Source: UBA7703 sp034926785
GTDB taxonomy: Bacteria > Bacillota > Clostridia > Christensenellales > CAG-138
Direction: 5' to 3'
DNA length: 18,376 nt
Assembly: GCA_034926785.1 (NCBI GenBank)
Contig: JAYFQU010000035.1
Location: 1 to 18,376 of the forward strand
The translations under genes were made by a program, and so were the position numbers. The notes under the pieces were generated by a model. That model saw only the letters and a list, made by a program, of their open reading frames with translations, made no database searches and had not been told where the DNA came from. This document shows positions 1 through 6,715 of this stretch, in pieces. Position 1 is the stretch's first letter. Every line of letters starts with the position of its first letter.

Positions 1-163
1 GGATTTCGAAAATCCCCCATGTTCCTTCAAATTTGGCGATTCATTCGCCGAATTTGTGAAAAAATGGCGCGATTCGCGTCATTTTAACCCAAAGTAAAAC
101 CCATCGGCAGAGTCCGCAGGACTTTGTCGATGGGCTGAGGAGCTGCCGTTGGCAGCCCCTTTG
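1..163. repeat. Gene-free edge region with a run of five stem-loops
   Basis: No convincing gene lies here, but the stretch is almost all dyad symmetry. Hairpin A is 1-15 (GGATTT/AAATCC). B is 28-56 (12 pairs, 5-nt loop). C is 61-85 (11 pairs, 3-nt loop). D is 100-134 (16 pairs, 3-nt loop). E is 139-159 (8 pairs plus one mismatch). B, C and D contain four non-Watson-Crick positions, all of which are G-U wobbles if the plus strand is RNA and A-C mismatches if the minus strand is RNA. On the minus strand C is followed by six T and D by TTTTACTTT, so the same block can also end the minus-strand operon. It could be a structured RNA, the 3' end of a transcript entering from the left, or an interspersed palindromic repeat. 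Confidence 0.6.
91..134 (-). terminator. Probable rho-independent terminator of the 2661-175 operon
   Basis: On the minus strand, about 40 nt after the stop codon of the 101-residue gene, a long stem (arms 134-119 and 115-100, with two mismatches in this strand) is followed by TTTTACTTT. A second hairpin at 85-61 is followed by six T and would serve as a backup. The T-tract supports the minus orientation. The mismatches lower confidence that ending this operon is its only role. Confidence 0.5.
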
Positions 164-174
164 CATATCAATCG

Positions 175-480
175 CTATCGGTTCTCATCGTCGGGAATGG
201 TGTTTTCATACGCGCGCTTGTGCGCTGCGGCGGCCTTCAATGCGTCCTGCCGCCGCGCGGCCTTCTTTGCCTTGCGGTCATCCTCTTTCCACTGGCGGGA
301 GATGAGCATAACGGAGGTTGCTATGGAGCAGACGGCGAGCACGGCGAAGATACGCTTACTCAGCTCACTCGCCATAAACGCCATGACCGCGTTGAACCCG
401 TCCACGACGAAGAACACGAGGGTCATCACCGAGAGAATAATGGTGAGATGCGGCAATGCGCGGGCAATCAATCGTTTCAT
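175..480 (-). CDS. Small two-helix membrane protein of unknown function
   Basis: I do not recognise a family for this 101-residue protein. Two hydrophobic segments (about residues 10-36 and 43-60) are followed by a highly charged tail (about 63-101) rich in Lys, Arg, Ala and Asp, likely a cytoplasmic helix. The start is supported by AAGGAGG nine nt upstream of the ATG. That ribosome binding site overlaps the stop codon of the preceding NAGPA-domain gene, whose end is 14 bp away, so translation is probably coupled and this is the last gene of the three-gene operon. Context suggests an accessory role in envelope glycan or wall-polymer metabolism, but that rests only on operon membership. Confidence 0.75.
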   Translation of the reverse strand: MKRLIARALPHLTIILSVMTLVFFVVDGFNAVMAFMASELSKRIFAVLAVCSIATSVMLISRQWKEDDRKAKKAARRQDALKAAAAHKRAYENTIPDDENR

Positions 481-494
481 AGCTGGCCGCCTCC

Positions 495-1559
495 TTACTG
501 TCCGATGCCGACGGGATCCGGCTCACAGATATAAAGAATATCGCTGGTCTCGCGTGGGCTGCCGTCCTGCGGCTGGCTGCGCCAGGCCCCGTTGAAGGTC
601 ATCACCGCAGTGTCTCCGCCGTCAAGGTTATAGGCAACCTTGCAGCCGAGGTCGTAGAATACCTTCGCAAAGTCGGCATAGTTCATGCCGACGGAATAGC
701 CCTTCTGGCGCCCGTCCACGAGGATGAAGCAGTAGTGCCCCGGTTCGTAGTAGCCAACGCCTGAGAGCGGGTTTGCCTTTGAGTTGGGGAAGCTGGCGGG
801 GATTTCTCCGTCAACCAGCAACTCCGGCCCGAAGGTCCAGATCTGATACGGCTTTCTGGCATAGATGGCGTCCACATCCGCGCGCTTGACCGTGTCGGGA
901 TAGGTCTCCATGGTGCCGTCGTAATAGAGCACGCAGAGATCGCCGTAGACGGGGAGCGTGTTGTCCCACTCAACGCCGTTGCGAACGGCGACGCTGTCGT
1001 GATAGGTGAAGTTATCGCCGGAGATGGCGACGATCGAACTGACCAGCTCGGAGAGCTGCAGGGCCGCCATCACGTTCTTGCGTGCGCCCGCATTTTGCGC
1101 CTTGTAGTCAAAGGCAACCGCGGTGCGGAAGCTGGAGATATCCTTGACATAAACGTCCGCAACATAGTAGGTAATGGGCTTGTCCGCGGTTCCGGCAGAT
1201 ACCTTTGTCACTTCGACGGAGACATTCGCGCTGCGATAGGAGGTTTCGGTCTGCTCTACCGCTCCGCCGGTAAATTTATCGGCATATTTTCCTTTGAGCA
1301 GCCCGGTGTCGGCCGCTTCCGGCTCCGGCGTCGGGGTTAGTTCTGCGGATGGAGAAGCGGCTTGCCCGGCAGCGACAACATCGGGGGTTTCGGCGGCGGA
1401 GAGGGCCTCGGTCGGGCCGCTGAGCGCGCGGGGCTTATAGTCCGGCACGCGCAAAAAATGAAAATAGGAAAAAGCGCCAAGAAATATGGCGAGCACCAGT
1501 AAATCGGCGAGAATTGCGGTAATCAGCCGCTTCGTGGCATGGGAAATGGGTTTTCGCAT
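495..1559 (-). CDS. Membrane-anchored phosphodiester glycosidase (NAGPA domain) family protein
   Basis: The 354-residue protein has a short basic N-terminus, one membrane segment (about 11-33), an extracellular Pro/Thr/Ala/Glu-rich linker (about 45-85, including a TPTPEPE stretch) and a C-terminal domain (about 105-347) of the phosphodiester glycosidase type, related to the mammalian uncovering enzyme NAGPA. The diagnostic stretch is NLDGGDTAVM (311-320), preceded by residues resembling GYYEPGHYCFILVDGR (269-284); together these form the usual Gly-Asp-rich core. In bacteria such domains are thought to act on sugar-phosphodiester linkages of surface glycans or wall polymers; the substrate here is unknown. 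An AGGAGG site about 13 nt before the ATG supports the start. It lies 64 bp after the GT2-GtrA gene and 14 bp before the small membrane protein gene, so it is the middle gene of an operon. Confidence 0.85.
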   Translation of the reverse strand: MRKPISHATKRLITAILADLLVLAIFLGAFSYFHFLRVPDYKPRALSGPTEALSAAETPDVVAAGQAASPSAELTPTPEPEAADTGLLKGKYADKFTGGAVEQTETSYRSANVSVEVTKVSAGTADKPITYYVADVYVKDISSFRTAVAFDYKAQNAGARKNVMAALQLSELVSSIVAISGDNFTYHDSVAVRNGVEWDNTLPVYGDLCVLYYDGTMETYPDTVKRADVDAIYARKPYQIWTFGPELLVDGEIPASFPNSKANPLSGVGYYEPGHYCFILVDGRQKGYSVGMNYADFAKVFYDLGCKVAYNLDGGDTAVMTFNGAWRSQPQDGSPRETSDILYICEPDPVGIGQ

Positions 1560-1623
1560 GACGATGCTGTTTCCTCCTAATACAAAAGTTCAGCCGTCGC
1601 AGAGCCGAACAAGACCGGTTCCG

Positions 1624-2661
1624 TTATAGATCGTGGCCAATTTCTTCGCTTTCGGGCGGGAACACATATTTGCGCTGCATAAAAAAGCTCACCGGGTAGA
1701 GGATAAATTCGACGATGATCTTTCCGATCGCGAGCGGAATAAAATGCGTAATCAACACCATTAGTCCGTAATTCACGGCAAGGATGCAGGCAACGAGAAT
1801 ATAGTAACGCAAAATACTGCTTCTGTTGCGGTTTTCAAACACGAGCTTACAGTTCATGAAATAGTTTGCCAGCGAGCTGAGTACGCGCGCGCCGACAACG
1901 CTGATAAGCAGGGACTGTGCCATCCCCTTGGTGGCGGAAGAAAACAACAGCACAAGCACATAGTCCAGCAGCATCGCGACCACCGAGGAGGCGACGAAGA
2001 ACAAAATCATCTTATAGATGCGCCATGCGTCGCGGATCGGGTTAAAGTGCGAGGACTTATTGTCCTCGATATAGACGGTTTCGATGGTGACCTCCTCGAT
2101 TGGAATCCTGTGCCGCGTTGCATAGAGCAGGACGTTGATCTCATATTCGTAGCGGTCGCCCTTCATCTCCAACATCATGGGGATGCGGAACACGCCAAAG
2201 GCGCGAAGGCCGGTTTGGGTGTCAAAAATCTTTACTCCGGTTGAGAGCGCAAAGACGAAGCGGGTGATCGCGTTGCCCGCGCGGCTCTTGAACGGAACGT
2301 TGCCGGTGAATTCCCGGCTGCCGAGCACGAGCTTTTCCGGCGCCGCTTCCCAGGCGCGGCTCACGCGTATAATATCCTGCGGCAGGTGCTGTCCGTCCGC
2401 GTCAATGGTGACGACGCCCTCGTCCGCGGGGTATTGTTCGTAGATGTAGCTCAAGGCGGTCTTCAGCGCCGCGCCCTTGCCGCGGTTGGCGGAGTGGTGC
2501 AGAATCTTTGCGTAGGGTTCGAGCGAATCAAACAGCGCGCGCTTATCCGCGTCGCTGCCGTCGTTGACGATGATGAGATCGTAGTCCGTCTTTTCACGGA
2601 GCGCGAGAACAAGATGATAAAGCTTCTCATCTGGCTGATAAGCCGGAATGATGACAACCAT
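1624..2661 (-). CDS. Bifunctional GT2 glycosyltransferase / GtrA family membrane protein
   Basis: I place the start at the ATG at 2661, giving 345 residues. The frame stays open to 2769, but an AAGGAG site sits just upstream of 2661 and the promoter -10 box (2780-2785) puts the transcript start near 2773, which leaves no leader for the longer form. Residues 1-215 are a GT-A fold family 2 domain of the dolichyl/undecaprenyl-phosphate glycosyltransferase kind: VVIIPAYQP (2-10), NDGS (33-36) and DADG (87-90, metal and nucleotide-sugar binding). Residues 218-332 carry four hydrophobic helices matching the GtrA family, which is linked to moving lipid-linked sugars across the membrane. The fusion suggests making a lipid-phosphate sugar and delivering it outward for glycan decoration. 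First gene of a three-gene operon, divergent from the LCP gene. Confidence 0.88.
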   Translation of the reverse strand: MVVIIPAYQPDEKLYHLVLALREKTDYDLIIVNDGSDADKRALFDSLEPYAKILHHSANRGKGAALKTALSYIYEQYPADEGVVTIDADGQHLPQDIIRVSRAWEAAPEKLVLGSREFTGNVPFKSRAGNAITRFVFALSTGVKIFDTQTGLRAFGVFRIPMMLEMKGDRYEYEINVLLYATRHRIPIEEVTIETVYIEDNKSSHFNPIRDAWRIYKMILFFVASSVVAMLLDYVLVLLFSSATKGMAQSLLISVVGARVLSSLANYFMNCKLVFENRNRSSILRYYILVACILAVNYGLMVLITHFIPLAIGKIIVEFILYPVSFFMQRKYVFPPESEEIGHDL

Positions 2662-2779
2662 AGTAACTCTCCTTAATTTGCTCTTTGGGATGTCCGGCGC
2701 AGCGGGAGGGGATTCTGTGCCGCGGCGCGGGGGGACATCGAAAAAAACCATCAGACACAGGAAACCCAAGGCAGACTAT

Positions 2780-2808
2780 AGTATATCCTATTTTAGCCCC
2801 TGTGAAAA
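2780..2808 (-). promoter_or_regulatory. Sigma-A type promoter of the GT2-GtrA operon
   Basis: Reading the minus strand, TTTTCA (2808-2803) and TATACT (2785-2780) are separated by exactly 17 bp. The predicted transcript starts near 2773 and has a leader of about 110 nt before the ATG at 2661. This helps reject the longer upstream start at 2769. Confidence 0.65.
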
Positions 2809-2809
2809 G

Positions 2810-2821
2810 CGTTCCGGAACG
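2810..2821. promoter_or_regulatory. Perfect 12-bp palindrome abutting the -35 box, candidate operator
   Basis: CGTTCCGGAACG is a perfect palindrome ending 1 bp from the -35 box of the minus-strand promoter, in the 333-bp gap between the two divergent genes. The position fits a repressor or activator half-site pair, but a 12-bp palindrome could also arise by chance. The rest of this gap holds the two promoters and AT-rich sequence; I saw no small gene in it. Confidence 0.3.
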
Positions 2822-2947
2822 GATGTCAAAGAAGCTTCATATTCTGTCATTTCCATCGTTTTTCGCCTGTTTTCGGGGATTTATAGACGCGGGACATTGT
2901 AAACTATTTGTAATAATTGGAATACAGCGGGGATTTTAAACAAATCC

Positions 2948-2956
2948 TGTTATAAT
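2948..2956 (+). promoter_or_regulatory. Extended -10 promoter of the LCP gene
   Basis: TGTTATAAT at 2948-2956 is a full extended -10 element (TGnTATAAT). I find no good -35 box 16-18 bp upstream, as expected for this class. The predicted transcript starts near 2963, about 32 nt before the ATG, with an AGGAAAGGA ribosome binding site at 2974-2982. Confidence 0.65.
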
Positions 2957-2994
2957 AAAAACGGTATGCAAACAGGAAAGGACACAGCTTTGAA

Positions 2995-4902
2995 ATGACC
3001 CGAACACCCAAATCAAAATCCGGCAAACGGGAACATCAGGAGCGGGATTCGCGCGCGGAGGCAAACGCGCAGGCACAGCGCGGCAGCGAATCGCCCAATC
3101 AGGATATGGCCGAATACGGATATTATACGATGGATGTGGAGCCGTTTGTCCCCACGGACATCTACCCTTCTACGCGAGTGCGCGGCAAAAAAAAGCATTC
3201 GCGCAAGAAAAAGCGCGCGCTCTGGGCGGTGCTGCTGATTGGCGGGATTTTGCTCCTTGCCGTGGGCGGGGTGTTTGCCTATGCGGCGCTCCTGGATCCC
3301 AGCGCACAGTTTGCAAATGCAAACGGGCCGCAAAACACGGTTGGCATCATCTCCGTGGATGGAACGGGCGCAACGCCTGAGCCGGGCCAGCCAACGCCGA
3401 TCGCAACACCGGAGCCGGGACTGCTGGATGCGATCAACGCGCAGGAGGACAAGACCCTCAGCCAGCAGCGGATCGTCAATGTGCTGCTCATCGGCGTGGA
3501 CTATGCCGAGGAGCGCGAAACCTGGAACGGAAAACACGAGTATCACGCGGATGTGATGATGATCATGGCGATCAACTTTGACGAGAACCGCGTGGACCTG
3601 ATCTCGCTCCCGCGCGATACCTACGCAAAGATTCCGGGCGTGAACGGCATCTACAAGCTCAACGCCTCGCTCAACTGCGGCGGCGGGTTTGAAGCGCCGG
3701 GCGGCGCGGGGTTCTTAAAAACCTGTGAAGCGGCGAACTGGATGATTGGCGACGTTTACCCCGTGAACTACTACTACGCCGTGACCATGCCGGCCGTCAA
3801 ACAACTGGTCAACGCCATTGGCGGGGTGGATTATAATCTGGAGATGAACTTCCGCATCGGTGGGCGCAGCTACAGCGCGGGGCCGACGCACCTCAACGGT
3901 CAGGGCGTGCTGGACTATCTGCGCGTGCGAAAAAACGTCCAGGGCAGCGGGGATCTCAACCGCGTGAACCGTCAAAAGGAAATGCTGATTGCAATCTTCG
4001 AGTCCATGCAAAGGCAGAACCTGATCCTGAAAATTCCGGACATCCTGAATTCGTTTAACGGACAGCTCTTCACCAACTGTACCTTGGGGCAGACGGCGGC
4101 GCTGACCAAGTTTGCCTATACGCTGGATAAGAATAACATTGGCATGTATTCCATCGGCGGTACGCTGACGAATATCTTCAATTGGAATTTCTGCCTGACC
4201 GATCAGAACAACCGCGTGGATGTCATTGAAAAGGTTTACGGCAAAACCGTGCCGAAGGAGCTGGAGTACACCGCGGACTATGCGGCCTATCGCTGGGCGG
4301 ATATGATTGCGGCACAGTACATCGACACGACGCAGCCGCTCGTGGACTATGTTTCGGAGGCGCTGGCGGCGGATGACCTGCTGCCGACGATGACGCCGAC
4401 CTTGGAACCTACAGAAACGCCGACGTTTGGCGGCGTCGTGACGCCAACGCCCAACAGCGCAACCCCGGTTCCAACCTCCGCGCCAACGGAGGTGCCAACG
4501 CCGACCCCGACGCCCGAGCCAACCGCCGCAGTCGAAGGCGCCTCCTATACCGGCGGCAATTCATTTGGCGTGGTGCGCCTTAGCATGCAGCGCCCGGTGC
4601 TGGGCGAAACCTACCGCCGTTATTCGCAGCAATCACGGCAGATGTTTGATACATTCCTCAGCTCGCTGGATGATTTGGAGGAGGCGCAGGCTTACGCGCG
4701 CAAGGAGGCTACCAAATACGCTGCGGGCAAGAGCAACAATCTCAAACAGGCGAAGCAGGATGTTGCCGACTTCGCCTCGCATGTAAAGACCAACGCGCTG
4801 AGCCTCGCGCAGGAATTTGGCTATTCCACCAGTAAGTTCAAGTGGTCCTGCCGCTATGATCTGGATCCCAGCTTTAACGAGGTCACGGTGGATTTTCGCT
4901 AA
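2995..4902 (+). CDS. LytR-CpsA-Psr (LCP) family wall-polymer transferase with extra C-terminal domain
   Basis: The 635-residue protein has a charged, likely disordered cytoplasmic N-terminus (1-75), one membrane helix (76-98), a TPEP-rich linker (126-143) and an extracellular LCP domain (about 160-415). LCP hallmarks are visible: the Asp of LLIGVDY (164-170), HADVMMIMAIN (184-194), SLPRDTY (204-210, Arg207 and Asp208) and the Arg-rich strand RVRKNVQGSGDLNRVNRQ (310-327, with Arg310, Arg312, Asp320, Arg323, Arg326). Family members move lipid-linked anionic polymers or other glycans onto peptidoglycan. A second Pro/Thr-rich linker (463-510) leads to a helical, Gln/Ala/Lys-rich domain (about 525-635) that I do not recognise. 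The ribosome binding site is 12 nt from the ATG. It is monocistronic, divergent from the GT2-GtrA operon, with its own promoter and terminator. Confidence 0.92.
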   Translation: MTRTPKSKSGKREHQERDSRAEANAQAQRGSESPNQDMAEYGYYTMDVEPFVPTDIYPSTRVRGKKKHSRKKKRALWAVLLIGGILLLAVGGVFAYAALLDPSAQFANANGPQNTVGIISVDGTGATPEPGQPTPIATPEPGLLDAINAQEDKTLSQQRIVNVLLIGVDYAEERETWNGKHEYHADVMMIMAINFDENRVDLISLPRDTYAKIPGVNGIYKLNASLNCGGGFEAPGGAGFLKTCEAANWMIGDVYPVNYYYAVTMPAVKQLVNAIGGVDYNLEMNFRIGGRSYSAGPTHLNGQGVLDYLRVRKNVQGSGDLNRVNRQKEMLIAIFESMQRQNLILKIPDILNSFNGQLFTNCTLGQTAALTKFAYTLDKNNIGMYSIGGTLTNIFNWNFCLTDQNNRVDVIEKVYGKTVPKELEYTADYAAYRWADMIAAQYIDTTQPLVDYVSEALAADDLLPTMTPTLEPTETPTFGGVVTPTPNSATPVPTSAPTEVPTPTPTPEPTAAVEGASYTGGNSFGVVRLSMQRPVLGETYRRYSQQSRQMFDTFLSSLDDLEEAQAYARKEATKYAAGKSNNLKQAKQDVADFASHVKTNALSLAQEFGYSTSKFKWSCRYDLDPSFNEVTVDFR

Positions 4903-4925
4903 GCGCAAAACAAACAGAAGAATCA

Positions 4926-4965
4926 AAACAGCAGGCTTGAGGATAAACTCTCAAGCCTGCTGTTT
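4926..4965. terminator. Strong bidirectional rho-independent terminator
   Basis: A perfect 16-bp stem (4926-4941 with 4950-4965) encloses an 8-nt loop. The plus strand continues TTTGCTTTTC and the minus strand TTTTGATTCTTCTGTTT. It sits between the convergent LCP gene (ends 4902) and the methyltransferase gene (ends 4982), and can end transcription of both. Confidence 0.92.
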
Positions 4966-4981
4966 GCTTTTCAGTCCTTTG

Positions 4982-6715
4982 TTATGTTCGCCGGAGGACC
5001 GTGACACGCGGGTTGAGCCCGCCCGCCTCGGTGGCGAGCTCCGCGGCGACGGTGAGGGAGGGTTCCCGCTCCAGGCAGGCGGCAAGCAGGCGGTGTTCCA
5101 TGGTGTAAAGCACGGCGATCCCGCCGGGAACCAGTAACTTTGGCAGGGCATGGATAAAATCGCGATAGAGCGCTTCGTTTGCACTGTGGGTGCCAACACG
5201 GTTGCCAAAGGGCATGTTGGAAAGCACGAGGTCAAAGGGATCTCGTGGTTCAAACTTGAGGATGTCCTTGTGGACAAACCGCGCGGCGCTGTGCGCCGCC
5301 GCCGCGTTTTCGCGTGCGGCATCCAGCGCGCGTTCGGAGAGATCCACACCGATCATCGCGGTTGCGGCCGCACGCTCCAGCTCAAAAAGCAAGGTTCCGC
5401 TTCCGCAGAAGGGATCGAGCGTACGCGGGCGCGCGGCGGAGACGAACGAGAGCGCATAGCGCGCGAGGCAGGCCGCCTGGACGGGATGAATCGACGCGGG
5501 CAACGAACGGAGCCGATAGGCAAAGCGCATGTCCGGCACGTTGCGCGGGCGGATAAAGACACTGCATAAATTCCGGTTGCAGACGACGCGCAGCTCGTCC
5601 GCATAGCGCGAGGGATTATCCCCGCCGCCGAGCGCGAGGGAAAGCGCGCGGATAAACGCGGCGCGGTCACCGCTGTAGTTGCGCAGCTCGATGCGGTAAG
5701 GCCTGGTGAGCGTTTCGTCCGCAAAGGAGGCGATGGTTTGTGCATCTGCGGGAATATTGGCCGCGATAGGCAGCAAAATTTCCTGCGCGCAGCGGATCTC
5801 TTGCAGGGTCTTGATCTGGTCGGTGACCAAATGAACCCCGTCCGGCTGAAGATCGGCCTGGAATCCACGGGAGGCGACTTCTTTGAATAGAATCTGCCCG
5901 AACCCAACGGGCGGAACGAGCAGTAGCTCGTGCGGGGCGACCAGGCGCGTGCGCTGGGGCAAAGGGATATCCCGCGATAAGGCGGCAAGCGCCTTTTCGT
6001 GCGCTTCCAGAATCTCTTGCGCGTGCTTTTCCTCGGTTTCGTCCGTCGCCGCCGGCACAGCATAAGAAGCAATCGCTTTTTCCGCCTGTTCACCCGCGAT
6101 GGAACCCAGGGCCAGAAGGATGGACGGGATGACAAACAGCGTCTTTTCATGTGCAAGCGCTTCTATCAGGGCGCCCGCGTCGCTTTGCTTGCCAAGCGCG
6201 CCAAGGAGCCGGGCGGCGTTCTTGCGCGCCTTTGGCTCGGGGGCGGATAGCGCGGCATAGAGCGGTGCGCGGTCGGAAAAAAGGTGGTTTAAAAGATCCC
6301 GTGCGGCGAGCTTTTTTGCGTGCGCTGCGAGGGAGGATAGCGCTGTAACCGGCTCGCTTGCAATCTGCGCGGCGAGATCGCGGAGCGTTTGCTCCGACAC
6401 CGCGCTTTCCTCACGCGGCGCGGGCTTGCGATCCGACGGGCGCTGCGAACCGGATCTTTGGCCATGCGATCGGTTCGGATCGCCGTTCTGACCAAACGAA
6501 CTGCGCGCGCCTGGTTTCTGGTCAAACGAAGAGCGGGAGGCGGGCTTTCCGCCGCGCCCTTCCTGCCCGCGTCCGGAATAGGGGCGCGCTGGGGAAGCGG
6601 AGCCGCCGTTTGACTTTGGCGGCCTGGAGCCGCCGGAGGCAGGCTGCGCCCCGCCTGGCCTGGCTGATCCGCGTGGGCGTGGACCGTTCGGTTTCTGCGG
6701 CGTTTTGTTATCCAT
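4982..6715 (-). CDS. Disordered-HEAT-like-RNA methyltransferase fusion (Trm14/RlmL-type catalytic domain)
   Basis: The 577-residue protein has three parts. Residues 1-105 are low complexity, rich in Gly, Arg, Ser, Pro, with RG and RSSFxQ repeats. Residues about 120-250 are Ala/Leu-rich helical repeats resembling HEAT (for example around 165-215). Residues about 260-577 end in a class I SAM methyltransferase: motif I LDPFCGSGT (433-441), acidic VDLS (457-460) and motif IV SNMPFG (499-504), an NPPY-like N6/N2 amino-methyltransferase signature. The HPVQAA helix (410-415) before motif I matches tRNA/rRNA guanine-N2 methyltransferases of the Trm11/Trm14/RlmL group. The region 260-400 may be a divergent THUMP-like RNA-binding part; that is a guess. 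The ATG lies inside the end of the murG-like gene (8-bp overlap), so translation is coupled. The exact RNA target is unknown. Confidence 0.8.
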   Translation of the reverse strand: MDNKTPQKPNGPRPRGSARPGGAQPASGGSRPPKSNGGSASPARPYSGRGQEGRGGKPASRSSFDQKPGARSSFGQNGDPNRSHGQRSGSQRPSDRKPAPREESAVSEQTLRDLAAQIASEPVTALSSLAAHAKKLAARDLLNHLFSDRAPLYAALSAPEPKARKNAARLLGALGKQSDAGALIEALAHEKTLFVIPSILLALGSIAGEQAEKAIASYAVPAATDETEEKHAQEILEAHEKALAALSRDIPLPQRTRLVAPHELLLVPPVGFGQILFKEVASRGFQADLQPDGVHLVTDQIKTLQEIRCAQEILLPIAANIPADAQTIASFADETLTRPYRIELRNYSGDRAAFIRALSLALGGGDNPSRYADELRVVCNRNLCSVFIRPRNVPDMRFAYRLRSLPASIHPVQAACLARYALSFVSAARPRTLDPFCGSGTLLFELERAAATAMIGVDLSERALDAARENAAAAHSAARFVHKDILKFEPRDPFDLVLSNMPFGNRVGTHSANEALYRDFIHALPKLLVPGGIAVLYTMEHRLLAACLEREPSLTVAAELATEAGGLNPRVTVLRRT

